A stretch of 64,000 bases of DNA, from contig NZ_QTQI01000011.1 in assembly GCF_003853705.1 (NCBI RefSeq), positions 1 to 64,000 of the forward strand, written 5' to 3'. Below the pieces are notes generated by a model. It made no database searches. It had not been told where the DNA came from and saw only the letters and a list, made by a program, of their open reading frames with translations. The stretch's first letter is position 1, and the number at the start of each line of letters is the position of its first letter. The translations under genes were made by a program, and so were the position numbers. The stretch is from Burkholderia sp. Bp8992 (GTDB lineage Bacteria > Pseudomonadota > Gammaproteobacteria > Burkholderiales > Burkholderiaceae). Of this stretch, positions 24,138-33,686 are shown one piece after another.

Positions 24138-25505
24138 ATGCCTTATGTCCTGATCGTCGAAGACGATGCCGATACGCGCACCATGCTGGCCACGCTCGCG
24201 CGCACGCAGCAACTCGCGTGCGATACGGCGGCCACGCTCGAAGAAGCGCGCACGCTGGTCTCGACGCATACCCCCGATCTCGTGCTGTGCGATCTCGTGC
24301 TGCCGGACGGCAATGGAATGGACCTGTTCGACGCGCTGCCCAAACGCGGGCATTGCGAAATGGTGCTGACCACCGGTCACGCGAGCCTGGAAACCGCGAT
24401 CGATGCGTTGCGGCGCGGCGCGACCGACTACCTCGTGAAGCCGATCAACATGCAGCGGCTGAACAGCATTTTCGCGCGCGTGCCGCGCACGACCGCGCTG
24501 CACGAGGAAATCGCGGAGCTGCGCTCGGAACTGCAGCGCCTCGGCCGCTTCGGCCGCATGCTCGGCAGTTCGCCCGCGATGCAGGCCGTCTACGACGCGA
24601 TCGGCCGCGTGGCGCGCACCGAGGCATCGGTGCTGCTCACGGGCGAATCGGGCACCGGCAAGGAGCTCGCCGCGCAGACGGTACACGACCTGAGCCTGCG
24701 CCGCCGCGGCCCGTTCCTCGCGGTGAACTGCGGCGCGATTGCCGCGAACCTCGTCGAAAGCGAGATGTTCGGCCATGACCGCGGCAGCTTTACCGGTGCC
24801 GAGCGCCAGCACAAGGGGTTCTTCGAGCGCGCGGACGGCGGCACGCTGTTTCTCGACGAGATCACCGAGATGCCGCTCGAATCGCAGGTCAAGCTGCTGC
24901 GCGTGCTGGAAACGGGGCGCGTCACGCGGCTCGGCTCGACGCGCGAGATCGATGTCGATGTGCGCATCGTCGCCGCGACGAACCGCGACCCGGAAGCCGC
25001 GATGGCGGACGGCAAGCTGCGGCCCGACCTGTTCCACCGGATCAACGTGTTTCCGATTCCGCTGCCGTCGCTGCGCGAGCGCGGCGACGACATCCCGATG
25101 CTCGCGGAGGCATTCCTGCAACGCTACAACGAGGAAAGCGGGCGCGGCCTGCGCTTCGCGCCGGCCGCGCGCGACGCGCTGAAGACCTACGAATGGCCCG
25201 GCAACGTGCGCGAGTTGCGCAACTTCGTGCAGCGCGCGAGCATCTTTACCGATGGCGACGTGATCGAGACGCTGCCGCCGCCGATCATGGACGAGTTGTC
25301 CAGCATGGTCGATTCGCACGAGGATCGCGTGACGGTGCCGTTCGGCACGCCGCTCGAGGAAGTCGACCGCAAGCTGATCCTCGGCACGATCGCCCAGTGC
25401 GGCGGCGTGAAGGCACAAGCGGCCGAGGTGCTCGACGTCAGCCTGAAGACGATCTACAACCGGCTCGCGCAACTCGAAGACGAAGCGGAAAAGCCGGATT
25501 CCTGA
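24138..25505 (+). CDS. NtrC-family sigma-54 response regulator
   Basis: 455 residues. Receiver with acidic pocket Glu8-Asp9-Asp10, phospho-Asp52 and Lys101. AAA+ domain with Walker A GESGTGKE (169-176), GSFTGA (216-221), Walker B Asp240-Glu241 and WPGNVREL. Fis-type HTH with recognition helix SLKTIYNRL (435-443). All parts needed to activate sigma-54 RNA polymerase are present. No cognate kinase is adjacent; the hybrid kinases at 7493 and 27255 are candidates. AAGGAGC precedes the ATG. Confidence 0.95.
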   Translation: MPYVLIVEDDADTRTMLATLARTQQLACDTAATLEEARTLVSTHTPDLVLCDLVLPDGNGMDLFDALPKRGHCEMVLTTGHASLETAIDALRRGATDYLVKPINMQRLNSIFARVPRTTALHEEIAELRSELQRLGRFGRMLGSSPAMQAVYDAIGRVARTEASVLLTGESGTGKELAAQTVHDLSLRRRGPFLAVNCGAIAANLVESEMFGHDRGSFTGAERQHKGFFERADGGTLFLDEITEMPLESQVKLLRVLETGRVTRLGSTREIDVDVRIVAATNRDPEAAMADGKLRPDLFHRINVFPIPLPSLRERGDDIPMLAEAFLQRYNEESGRGLRFAPAARDALKTYEWPGNVRELRNFVQRASIFTDGDVIETLPPPIMDELSSMVDSHEDRVTVPFGTPLEEVDRKLILGTIAQCGGVKAQAAEVLDVSLKTIYNRLAQLEDEAEKPDS

Positions 25506-25534
25506 TGCCGCGGCGATCGTGCACACACTTCCGT

Positions 25535-26446
25535 TTACGCATCACGACGTGTTTTCCGGTCGAGACGGCGGCGCATGCGCTCGACATGCGGCGGGATCGC
25601 CCGCCGCTCGCGCAGGATCCACGGCAGGCCGGCGAACGTACTGGCGACTGCATGTTCGCGGCGCAGCAGCGGCAATTGCCGCACGGTGTGCCGCCATGCC
25701 GCGGCGGCCGGCCACCTGAGCCATGCGGTCCACACCGCGTTGCGCGCGGCGACGCGTGCACGCGCTGGCCGGTCGCGCCGCGTCGACGGGTAGTGATGCA
25801 CGGTCAGGCGCGGCTCGTACACGAGCCAGTAGCCGGCACGATACAGGTCGAGCGCGAGCAGCGCTTCCTCGCCACCGAGAAAATAGCGCGGGTGGTAGCC
25901 GCCGGCAGCGACGAAGGCGTCGCGCCGGAACGCGGTCGCGCCGGCCAGCAGCCCGAGAATCGGTCGGCCGGGCAACTCGACGGATGCATCGAGCGGGCTG
26001 TCGGCCATCGATCGGCAGGTCGGATCCTCGCGGTGCTCGGGGCCGACCAGCACGCGCGCGGTGACGGCCGCCACGTGCGGATACGCATCGAGCAGGTTGG
26101 CAGCTTCGGCGAGCGTGCCGGGCGCCCACCACGTGTCGTCGTCGCAGAACGCCACGTGGCGCGTACGCGCGACGGCCGCGCCGAGATTGCGGCCGGCCGC
26201 GCCGAGATTGGCCGGCGCATGCACCAGCACGACGTGCGGGAAGCGGTCGCGGATCAGCGCGACCGTCTCCCCGTCCGACCCGTTGTCGACGACGACGATC
26301 GCCGGCCGGTCGGGCAGCGCGGTGAGCCGCGCCAGCGTGCGCGCGAGTTCCGCCGCGCGCCGGCAGGTCAGCACGATGGCGGTGACGCGCGGCTCCCCCG
26401 GCGGCAGCACGGTGCGCGCGGGCGTTACGCGAATGTGATGTCGCAT
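25535..26446 (-). CDS. GT2 family glycosyltransferase
   Basis: 303 residues. VTAIVLTCRRAAELARTL, VVVDNGSDGET and the metal motif CDDDTWW are GT-A features; GGEEALLALDL fits the catalytic-base region. There is no clear membrane segment. The first codons overlap the PIG-L gene by 22 bases, so the two are cotranscribed. A deacetylase plus glycosyltransferase pair suggests assembly of a sugar conjugate; the product is unknown. It converges with the NtrC-like activator. Confidence 0.85.
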   Translation of the reverse strand: MRHHIRVTPARTVLPPGEPRVTAIVLTCRRAAELARTLARLTALPDRPAIVVVDNGSDGETVALIRDRFPHVVLVHAPANLGAAGRNLGAAVARTRHVAFCDDDTWWAPGTLAEAANLLDAYPHVAAVTARVLVGPEHREDPTCRSMADSPLDASVELPGRPILGLLAGATAFRRDAFVAAGGYHPRYFLGGEEALLALDLYRAGYWLVYEPRLTVHHYPSTRRDRPARARVAARNAVWTAWLRWPAAAAWRHTVRQLPLLRREHAVASTFAGLPWILRERRAIPPHVERMRRRLDRKTRRDA

Positions 26447-27135
26447 TCGAGCCGCCAGTACGTTTCAGGTTCATGGAGGTCGGCGCGCATATGAGGTTCG
26501 AACAAGGCAACCTGGCTCGCGTATTCGGCGACGGCGGCGGCTTTCGCGGCACCGCCGCTCGTGCCGTTGCCGGCCGGCGTGTCGACCGGGTGCGCGATCC
26601 AGCCGCGTTCGCGCCAGCCGCTCACGCGTTCGGCCATCAGCCCGTCGATGCGGCGATACGGTACGTCTTCGTAGAAGCGCCAGACGCGCGCGGCGCCTGC
26701 CGGCATGTCCGCGTTGTGCCACAGCAGCGACAGCACGGCCTGCTGCACCTGCCGGTGATCGCGATGGAACAGGCCGGCCGGTGCGAGCACGCCGCAGCCC
26801 GGGTGCGCGTCGATCGCGTCGGCCACGCGCGCGGCGATGGCGGCCGAGGCGGCCGGCACACCGTACTGGTCGTCGAGAAAGTCGAGCCAGACGGGATGCG
26901 CGCCGAGCAGCGCGAGCGCGCGGCCGTCCTCTTCGCGACGTGCACGCACGGCTTCGTCGGCGCTGCCGAAGCCGGCGCGGCGATCCCACGGCGGCGCGGG
27001 CGTGCCGCGCGGCGGAATGCCCGCGAAGACGGTGACGACGACGGAGCCCGGCGCTTGCGCGAGCAGTTGTCCGCAACTGAAGACGGCGTCGTCGAGATGC
27101 GGCGAGACGACGAGCCAGCGTGCCGGAGCGGTCAT
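26425..27135 (-). CDS. PIG-L/LmbE family N-acetylglucosaminyl deacetylase
   Basis: 236 residues. The zinc-binding start is VVSPHLDDAVFSCG, equivalent to the AHPDDE motif, with a later FHRDHRQV supplying His ligands. Family members remove acetyl groups from GlcNAc-containing lipids or thiols. The substrate here is not known. It heads a two-gene operon with the GT2 at 25535 and has a weak sigma-54-like site 52 bases upstream. GAGGAGATTC precedes the start. Confidence 0.88.
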   Translation of the reverse strand: MTAPARWLVVSPHLDDAVFSCGQLLAQAPGSVVVTVFAGIPPRGTPAPPWDRRAGFGSADEAVRARREEDGRALALLGAHPVWLDFLDDQYGVPAASAAIAARVADAIDAHPGCGVLAPAGLFHRDHRQVQQAVLSLLWHNADMPAGAARVWRFYEDVPYRRIDGLMAERVSGWRERGWIAHPVDTPAGNGTSGGAAKAAAVAEYASQVALFEPHMRADLHEPETYWRLECDITFA

Positions 27136-27186
27136 GGCGTGAATCTCCTCATGATGGGCGGCTGCGCCGCCGGTTCCGACCGGCCA

Positions 27187-27200
27187 GCATGCGCCGTGCC
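27187..27200 (-). promoter_or_regulatory. Weak sigma-54 promoter candidate for the PIG-L operon
   Basis: On the minus strand GGCACG-GCGC-ATGC followed by T: one mismatch in the -12 element. Start point near 27175, 40 bases before ATG 27135. Confidence 0.45.
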
Positions 27201-27254
27201 CGTCGGCGGTGTACGGGCCCGCAGCGGTCGGCCCGCCTCGCAGGAGCGTGTCCG

Positions 27255-29564
27255 ATGATCGATCTGGGCCGGCCGCAGGCCGGAAATTACGCTACCGCGG
27301 TGATGCTGGTTGCGATCGCGACCGTGCTGCAGGCGCTGGCGATCCGTTTCGGCGGCGTGAACCTGCCATTCGTCCTGTACTACCCGCTGCTCGCGGGCGC
27401 TGCATGGGCGACGTCGTTCCTGTTCGGCGTCGCGTCGACCGTCGTCAGCGGGATGCTCGTGTGGACGCTGTTCCTGTCCGACTCGGCCGCCTATCCGGCG
27501 CCGCTGCCGGAGCGGCTCGTGCAGCTCGGCACCTTCATGCTGGTCGGTGCGCTGGTTTGCGCGATCGCGTCGACGCTGCGGAACACGCGGATCACGAACG
27601 ATCGCGCGCACCGGCGCGAGGCGGCCGCACGCCGGCAGCTCGACGCCGTGCTGCGTGCGCTGCCCCACGGCGTGATCGCGACCGATGCGAAAGGGCGGCT
27701 GACCTATATCAATGCGGCGGCGGCCGAACTCGCCGGCTGCCGGCCGGACGACGCGACGGGGCGGCCCGTGCGCGACGTGCTGCGGATCGTCGACCGTGAG
27801 GGCCGCCGCGTGCAGACGACGCCGCTCGATCGCGCGCTCGGCGGTGCGGACGCGGTGTCCGACCAGCACTGGCTGCAGCCGGCCGGCGGCGGCGATCCGG
27901 TTCCGATCGTCGAGGTGGCGTCGTCGCTCTGCGACGCGGACGGCAACCTCGACGGCGCGGTGCTGCTGTTGCGCGATGCCGGCGCGGACCGTGCCCGCGT
28001 CGATGCGTCGCGGTTGCAGCATGCGGTCGTCGACGCATCGCCGGATGCGATCGTCGGGATCGATGGCGCGGGGCACATCGTCAGCTGGAATCCGGCCGCG
28101 CGGCGAATCTTCGGGTACGACGAGGCCGACGCGCGCGGCCGCAAGTTCGACACGCTGGTCGCGATGCGCTGGTTGCGGCGCAATCCGCTCGCCGCATCGC
28201 TCGATGCGATGCGCGAGTCGGTCGGGCCGCTCGAACTGCTGTGCGTGCGGCGCGACGGCCGGCGTTTTCGTGCGACGGTGTCGGCAGGCCCGGTGCAGGG
28301 CGACGCGCGCGCCTGCGTCGCGATGTCGCTGACCCTGCGCGAGACCGGCGCACAGCGCCGTCGCGACCAGCGCGCGAAGCGCTCGCTGCAAGGCGCACGC
28401 GATGCGCGCGACCAGGCCGATACGTCGAACCGGCTGAAGGACGAGCTGCTCGCGACGGTATCGCACGAGCTGCGCACGCCGCTGAACGTGATCTACGGCT
28501 GGATCGAGGTGCTGCGCAATTCCGGCGACCACGCGCTGCAGAACCAGGCGGTCGACGCGATCGACCGCAGCGCGCGTTCGCTGACGCGGATGGTCGGCGA
28601 CATCCTCGATGCGTCGTCGCTCGCGACCGGCAAGCTGCGCCTCGACGCGACGCCGGTCGACGTCGTGCGGCTGTTTTCCGATTCGGTCGGCGCGTTCCAG
28701 ACGGCCGCTGCGTCCGCCGGCATCGTGCTCGAATTCGATTGCGATACCGCGTCCTGCATCGTGTCGGGCGATGCCGAGCGGCTGCGGCAGATGCTGTCGA
28801 ACCTCGTCTCGAACGCACTCAAATTCACGCCGGGCGGCGGCCACGTCACGGTCGGACTCGCGCGCGACGATGTGCATGCGGTACTGACCGTGGCCGATAC
28901 GGGGCAGGGCGTCGCAGCGGAGTTCCTGCCGTACGTGTTCGACATGTTCCGCCGTGCGGACGATTCGCCGGCGTCGTCGCGGCGCGGGCTCGGTCTCGGC
29001 CTGTCGATCGTGCGGCATATCGCCGAGCTGCATGGCGGCCGCGTGACCGTCGTGAGCGCGGGGCGCAATCGCGGCACGACGTTTACCGTGATGCTGCCGG
29101 CCGGCTGGCACCCGGCCGGCGCGATGGCGTGGGGGCTCGCGCAGGCGTCCGATCAGCGCGAGTCGCTCGCGCTCGATACGCAGCGGATCCTGATCGTCGA
29201 CGACGATGCAACCACGCGCGCGAGCCTCACGGCCGCGCTGACCACGTTCGGCGCGGCCGTCGCGATCGCGTCGTCGGGCCGTGAAGCGCTCGCGGTGGCC
29301 GCCGACATGCGGCCGACCGTCGTGCTGTCCGATCTCGCGATGCCCGACGGCGACGGCTTCTGGCTGCTCGATGCGCTGCGGCGCGGGACGATGAACGGCG
29401 ACAGCGGGCCGCCCGACGTGCGCGTGCTCGCCGTCACCGCGCACGCCGGCCTCGCCGACGAACGGCGCGCGCTGGAGGCCGGGTTCGACGGCTATCTGTG
29501 CAAGCCGGTCGACGTGCGCGAACTGGCGCACAAGATCGCGCACGTGACGAAGCGCGACGGCTGA
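27255..29564 (+). CDS. Membrane hybrid histidine kinase with PAS domains and receiver
   Basis: 769 residues. About three to four hydrophobic segments at 15-110 resemble a DUF4118/KdpD-like membrane anchor (FVLYYPLLAGAAWATS). Two PAS domains follow (VIATDAKGRLTYINAAAAEL, then AIVGIDGAGHIVSWNPAARR), then HisKA with His404 (VSHELRTPLNV), an ATPase domain with GLGLGLSIV, and a receiver with Asp693 (LSDLAMPDG) and a late Lys (YLCKPVD). There is no output domain. AGGAG at 27242-27246 supports the start. It converges with the UDP-glucuronate decarboxylase gene. Confidence 0.92.
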   Translation: MIDLGRPQAGNYATAVMLVAIATVLQALAIRFGGVNLPFVLYYPLLAGAAWATSFLFGVASTVVSGMLVWTLFLSDSAAYPAPLPERLVQLGTFMLVGALVCAIASTLRNTRITNDRAHRREAAARRQLDAVLRALPHGVIATDAKGRLTYINAAAAELAGCRPDDATGRPVRDVLRIVDREGRRVQTTPLDRALGGADAVSDQHWLQPAGGGDPVPIVEVASSLCDADGNLDGAVLLLRDAGADRARVDASRLQHAVVDASPDAIVGIDGAGHIVSWNPAARRIFGYDEADARGRKFDTLVAMRWLRRNPLAASLDAMRESVGPLELLCVRRDGRRFRATVSAGPVQGDARACVAMSLTLRETGAQRRRDQRAKRSLQGARDARDQADTSNRLKDELLATVSHELRTPLNVIYGWIEVLRNSGDHALQNQAVDAIDRSARSLTRMVGDILDASSLATGKLRLDATPVDVVRLFSDSVGAFQTAAASAGIVLEFDCDTASCIVSGDAERLRQMLSNLVSNALKFTPGGGHVTVGLARDDVHAVLTVADTGQGVAAEFLPYVFDMFRRADDSPASSRRGLGLGLSIVRHIAELHGGRVTVVSAGRNRGTTFTVMLPAGWHPAGAMAWGLAQASDQRESLALDTQRILIVDDDATTRASLTAALTTFGAAVAIASSGREALAVAADMRPTVVLSDLAMPDGDGFWLLDALRRGTMNGDSGPPDVRVLAVTAHAGLADERRALEAGFDGYLCKPVDVRELAHKIAHVTKRDG

Positions 29565-29583
29565 CGCGTGGGCGGCGGTGGCG

Positions 29584-30630
29584 TTACGTCGCCGGTGCCG
29601 GCCGGTTCTGCGTATGAACCTGCGCGAGCAGGTGCGACGCGATCCGCGTGCTGCGCACGAGGTCGCCGGGCGCATGGTGCGTGACCTGGCGCTGGATGAA
29701 ATACCGCGCGGTGTGCGCGAGGCCGTTCGCGAACGCCGTCGTCGCCTGCCAGCCGAGCCGCCGGCGCGCGGCGTCGAGATTCGGTCGCCGCTGGCGCGGA
29801 TCGTCCGACGGCAGCGGCCGGAATTCGATCGGCACCGTCGCGCCGACGATGCGCACGACCTCGCGCGCGACGTCGATCATCGCGATCTCGACCTCGCTGC
29901 CGAGATTGACCGGCTCGCTCGCCTCCCCCGGCTCGGCCATCAGGCGCGTCAGCGCCTCGACCATGTCGTCCACGTAGCAGAACGAGCGCGTCTGCCGGCC
30001 GTCTCCGTATACGGTCAGCGGCTCGTCCGCGAGCGCCTGCGTGACGAAGTTCGACACGACGCGCCCGTCGGCCGGGTGCATGCGCGGGCCGTAGGTATTG
30101 AAGATCCGCGCGATCCGCACGTCGACGCCGTACTGGCGGTGATAGTCCATGAACAGCGTTTCCGCGCAGCGCTTGCCTTCGTCGTAGCACGCGCGAAGGC
30201 CGGTCGGATTCACGCGGCCGCAATACTGCTCGTCCTGCGGGTGGACGTCGGGGTCGCCGTACACCTCGCTCGTCGACGCCTGCAGGATGCGCGCCTTCAC
30301 GCGCTTCGCGAGGCCGAGCAGGTTGATCGCGCCATGCACGCTGGTTTTCGTCGTCTGCACGGGGTCGCGCTGGTAGTGGACCGGCGACGCGGGGCACGCG
30401 AGGTTGTAGATCTCGTCGACTTCGACATAGAGCGGAAACGTCACGTCGTGCCGCATCAGCTCGAAGTTCGGTGCGTCGAGCAGGTGCGCGATGTTGTCGC
30501 GGGCGCCCGTGTAGAAGTTGTCGACGCACAGCACGTCGTCGCCGGCCGTCACGAGGCGTTCGCACAGATGCGAACCGAGAAAGCCGGCGCCGCCGGTGAC
30601 GAGCACGCGTTTGCGATCGTAGCCCTTCAT
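29584..30630 (-). CDS. UDP-glucuronate decarboxylase (UDP-xylose synthase)
   Basis: 348 residues of the extended SDR family. [36 protein letters not shown], the YxxxK pair in CYDEGKR, and [11 protein letters not shown] are the diagnostic order for UXS, which converts UDP-glucuronate to UDP-xylose. Related RmlB or ArnA enzymes lack the ACPASP motif. It follows the GT4 gene with a TAATG overlap, so enzyme and transferase are probably made together to supply and use xylose or a derivative. Confidence 0.92.
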   Translation of the reverse strand: MKGYDRKRVLVTGGAGFLGSHLCERLVTAGDDVLCVDNFYTGARDNIAHLLDAPNFELMRHDVTFPLYVEVDEIYNLACPASPVHYQRDPVQTTKTSVHGAINLLGLAKRVKARILQASTSEVYGDPDVHPQDEQYCGRVNPTGLRACYDEGKRCAETLFMDYHRQYGVDVRIARIFNTYGPRMHPADGRVVSNFVTQALADEPLTVYGDGRQTRSFCYVDDMVEALTRLMAEPGEASEPVNLGSEVEIAMIDVAREVVRIVGATVPIEFRPLPSDDPRQRRPNLDAARRRLGWQATTAFANGLAHTARYFIQRQVTHHAPGDLVRSTRIASHLLAQVHTQNRPAPAT

Positions 30631-31949
30631 TAAGCATTCTCCTTGCGATGGGCAAGTACGCCCTGGGTGGGGGCGACGGGCGTGCGCCGGCCGGCGGCGG
30701 CCGACGTGCCGGCGCGCGGCGCGCGCGCGACGTCGCGGTAGATGTCGACGAGCCGGTCGGCCACGCCCTGCCACGTATAGAACCGGTGCGCGCGCAGGTA
30801 GCCGGCGCGCCCGAGGGACGCGCACAGGTCCGGTTGCGCGCGCAACTGCACGAGGCGGGCGGCCAGTGCGGCCGGGTCGCGCGGCGGCACCAGGTAGCCG
30901 GTCGCGCCGTCCTCGACCGTCGTGCGGATGCCGCCCACGTCGCTGCCGACCACCGGCGTCGCACAGGCCATCGCCTCGACCGGCGTGATCCCGAAAGGCT
31001 CGTACCACGGCGTCGTCACGAACACGTCGGCCGCGCTGTAGTACAGGTGCAGCGCATCGCGATCGCGCCGGCCGACGAAGGTCACGCGATTGGCGATCCC
31101 CAGTTCGTGCGCGAACGCGGCGAGCCGTGCGAGTTCCGGATCGCGCGCGGGGTCGGGCGTGGTCTGGCTGCCGCCGACGATGTAGAGGTGCGTCGGCCGC
31201 CGTGGATCGCGCGGCATGCGCGCCAGCGCATCGATCACCGTGTCGACACCCTTGCGCGGCACGAGGCGGCCGAGCTGCAGCACGACGAACGCGTCCTGCC
31301 GCCAGCCGAGCCGCAGGCGCGCATCGAGGCGCGGCACCGGGCGGAGTTCGCGCACGTCGAAGCCGCACGGCACGATCTCGATGCGCGCGGCGTCGGCGCG
31401 ATAGTGCGTCGTCAGGTCGAGCGCATCCTGCGGGCATTCCGCGATCAGCCGGTCCGAACGGCGCGCGAGCGTGTCCTCGATCGCGAAGCGCGCGTCCGGG
31501 AATCCGTCGGCCGCGCCCTGATGCAGGCGCCGCACGCGGCCGAGCGCGTGGAACGTCGTGACGAGCGGGATGCCGAGTTGCCGCTTCACGCGCAGCGCGG
31601 CGTCGCCCGACATGAAGAAGTTCGCATGCATCACGTCGACGGGGTCGGGCTCGCGCCGCATGCGCGCGATCATGGCGTCCGCGAACGCCACCATGTACGG
31701 CAGCAGCCGCTCCTTCGGCACGTCGGTCGGCGGCCCGGCCGGCACGTGGATCACACGCATGCGCGAGCCGATCGGCACGACTTCCGGCAGGTGCGGGTTG
31801 TCGCAGCGCGTATAGACGTCGACGTCGAGCCCGCGCTCCGCAAGCTGCTTCGCGACGTTCGCGACATAGATGTTCTGGCCGCCGGCATCGACGCCGCCGA
31901 TCACCCCCAGCGGCGACGCATGTTCACTGATCAACGCGATTCTTTGCAT
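30630..31949 (-). CDS. GT4 glycosyltransferase (MshA/sucrose-phosphate synthase-like)
   Basis: 439 residues. GT-B fold: N-terminal [23 protein letters not shown] and C-terminal [27 protein letters not shown] with the E-x7-E donor motif. The GGQN loop is typical of the MshA/sucrose synthase branch. It probably uses a UDP- or GDP-sugar; UDP-xylose made by the overlapping downstream gene is an attractive donor, by inference. GGGAGCC precedes the start at 31949. A perfect sigma-54-type promoter lies 56 bases upstream. Confidence 0.9.
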   Translation of the reverse strand: MQRIALISEHASPLGVIGGVDAGGQNIYVANVAKQLAERGLDVDVYTRCDNPHLPEVVPIGSRMRVIHVPAGPPTDVPKERLLPYMVAFADAMIARMRREPDPVDVMHANFFMSGDAALRVKRQLGIPLVTTFHALGRVRRLHQGAADGFPDARFAIEDTLARRSDRLIAECPQDALDLTTHYRADAARIEIVPCGFDVRELRPVPRLDARLRLGWRQDAFVVLQLGRLVPRKGVDTVIDALARMPRDPRRPTHLYIVGGSQTTPDPARDPELARLAAFAHELGIANRVTFVGRRDRDALHLYYSAADVFVTTPWYEPFGITPVEAMACATPVVGSDVGGIRTTVEDGATGYLVPPRDPAALAARLVQLRAQPDLCASLGRAGYLRAHRFYTWQGVADRLVDIYRDVARAPRAGTSAAAGRRTPVAPTQGVLAHRKENA

Positions 31950-32004
31950 GGCATGGCTCCCGGTATCAGGGGTGCTTCGATGCACCCCCGTTAGCCGGCT
32001 TTCG

Positions 32005-32018
32005 GCAATCGGCATGCC
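32005..32018 (-). promoter_or_regulatory. Sigma-54 promoter for the GT4-UXS operon
   Basis: On the minus strand GGCATG-CCGA-TTGC: full consensus. Start point near 31993, 44 bases before ATG 31949. Confidence 0.75.
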
Positions 32019-32093
32019 CGGTGCGTTGCGGGGAAATCGGCCGGTCGGTACGCCGAAAAAATTACAAAGCGTTGGATGATAGGGCGTCCGATC

Positions 32094-32127
32094 GGTGTGC
32101 CGTACGGGCGGGTGTGCCGTACGGGCG
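32094..32127. repeat. Perfect tandem repeat, 2 x 17 bases
   Basis: GGTGTGCCGTACGGGCG occurs twice in direct tandem (32094-32110, 32111-32127), each with the palindrome CCGTACGG. The pair ends 17 bases before the sigma-54 -24 element at 32145, so it could be a protein-binding array controlling that promoter or the divergent one at 32005. Confidence 0.6.
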
Positions 32128-32144
32128 CGCGGCGCGGCCGGCGC

Positions 32145-32158
32145 GGCACGCGGCTTGC
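32145..32158 (+). promoter_or_regulatory. Sigma-54 promoter for the BON/SDR stress operon
   Basis: GGCACG-CGGC-TTGC: full consensus and identical to the core at 9838. Start point near 32170, 41 bases before ATG 32211. Confidence 0.78.
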
Positions 32159-32210
32159 GCACCACGGGTCACCTGCCGGCACTGCCCGGCCAGACCACAA
32201 GGAGGTCACG

Positions 32211-32603
32211 ATGAAGGTCATCCCGCTGCAAGCAGGCTCCCCGAGAATCCGTCGTCAGCGCGCGATGCGCGCCGGCATGGCAGTCGCGATTGCCGCAGCC
32301 GCGGCCTGCGCGGTGATCGCGCCGAACGCGGTCGCGGCAGGCGACGACAGCACCGCGTCGTCGTCGCATTCGACTACCGGCGCGAAGATTCGCGACGCGA
32401 CGATCACGACCAAGGCGAAGGCCGAACTCGTCGGCGCGAACGGCCTGTCGTCCGGCGACATTCACGTGAAGACGCGTCGCGGCACCGTGACGCTGACCGG
32501 CAGCGTGCCGGACGAGCAGCAGCGCACGCAGGCCGTGAGCGTCGTGAAGCAGGTCGACGGCGTGCAGGACGTGCGCGACCAGCTGACCATCCGGGCCAAG
32601 TAA
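32211..32603 (+). CDS. Exported BON-domain protein (OsmY-like)
   Basis: 130 residues. An Arg-rich N region followed by a hydrophobic stretch (AGMAVAIAAAAACAVI) and an Ala-x-Ala-type end (AVAAGDD) suggests a signal peptide cut near residue 43. The BON domain occupies about 58-128 (RDATITTKAKAEL to VRDQLTIRAK). Periplasmic BON proteins such as OsmY are osmotic and stationary-phase proteins that associate with membranes. AAGGAGG gives a strong ribosome site. First gene of a run to the DUF at 34041. Confidence 0.88.
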   Translation: MKVIPLQAGSPRIRRQRAMRAGMAVAIAAAAACAVIAPNAVAAGDDSTASSSHSTTGAKIRDATITTKAKAELVGANGLSSGDIHVKTRRGTVTLTGSVPDEQQRTQAVSVVKQVDGVQDVRDQLTIRAK

Positions 32604-32630
32604 TCGCGGCGTCGCCAAAGGAGTCCAGTG

Positions 32631-33659
32631 ATGAACTGCATGCTCAAACCGGTCGGCGAGCAGACGATCGTGATCACCGGCGCGACGAGCGGCATCGGCC
32701 TCGTCACCGCGCGCAAGGCGGCACGGCGCGGCGCGAAGCTCGTGCTGTTCGCGCGCAACGCGGACGCGCTGAACACGCTGTGCGAGGAAATCCGCCAGCA
32801 CGGCGGCCTGGCGGTGCCGGTCGCCGGCGACGTCGGCAATGTCGAGGATCTGCAGCGCGCGGCCGCGGCGGCGGCCGACACGTACGGCGGCTTCGATACG
32901 TGGGTCAACAACGCGGGCGTGTCGATCTTCGGCACGGCGGCCTCGGTGCCGCTCGAGGACCAGCGCCGTCTGTTCGACACCAACTACTGGGGCGTCGTGC
33001 ACGGCTCGCTCGTCGCGGCCGATCATTTCAGGCGCAAGAGCGATTTCCACGGCGGCGCGATCATCAACATGGGCAGCGAGGCGTCCGACGCGCCGGTGCC
33101 GCTGCAAAGCGCGTATGTCGCGTCGAAGCACGCGGTGAAGGGCTTCACGGATTCGCTGCGGCTGGAGATGGAAGCGGATCACCTGCCGGTCTCGGTCACG
33201 CTGATCAAGCCGGCCGCGATCGACACGATGTTCGTGATGCACGCGAAGAACTACATGAACGTCGAGGCGAAGCTGCCGCCGCCGATCTACGACCCCGATC
33301 TCGTCGCCGACGCGATCCTGTTCGCGGCCGCGCACGCCCGTCGCACGCTGTTCGTCGGCGGCGCCGCCAAATTCACGTCGGCGAGCGCGTACCACGCGCC
33401 GCGCCTGTTCGATCGCGTCGCGGCCACGCTGTTCTCGCGCGGCCAGCGCACGGTGCGGCCCGCGCGGCCGCGCGACGACAACGCACTGTACGACTCGCGC
33501 CATGCGCTGCACGAGCGCGAGGGGATGGACGGCCCCGTGCTGCGCAGCTGTGCCTACAACACGGTGGTGCAGCGGCCGAAGGTTGCCGGTGCGGTCGCGC
33601 TGGGCGCGGCGGCGCTCCTGTTCGCCGCCTTCGCACGCGCGCGCCGCCCGTCCGCGTGA
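32631..33659 (+). CDS. SDR family oxidoreductase with C-terminal membrane segment
   Basis: 342 residues. TGATSGIG cofactor motif, NNAG, catalytic Ser in NMGSEAS, and YVASK. The C-terminal end has one hydrophobic helix (GAVALGAAALLFAAFA) followed by RARR, suggesting a tail anchor. This 'DUF4267-like tail on an SDR' form is often seen in stress clusters; the substrate is unknown. I start at ATG 32631 after AAAGGAG; the preceding GTG (32628) is less likely. 27 bases separate it from the next gene. Confidence 0.85.
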   Translation: MNCMLKPVGEQTIVITGATSGIGLVTARKAARRGAKLVLFARNADALNTLCEEIRQHGGLAVPVAGDVGNVEDLQRAAAAAADTYGGFDTWVNNAGVSIFGTAASVPLEDQRRLFDTNYWGVVHGSLVAADHFRRKSDFHGGAIINMGSEASDAPVPLQSAYVASKHAVKGFTDSLRLEMEADHLPVSVTLIKPAAIDTMFVMHAKNYMNVEAKLPPPIYDPDLVADAILFAAAHARRTLFVGGAAKFTSASAYHAPRLFDRVAATLFSRGQRTVRPARPRDDNALYDSRHALHEREGMDGPVLRSCAYNTVVQRPKVAGAVALGAAALLFAAFARARRPSA

Positions 33660-33686
33660 TTTCATTCAATTTCCAAGGAGGCTTTC

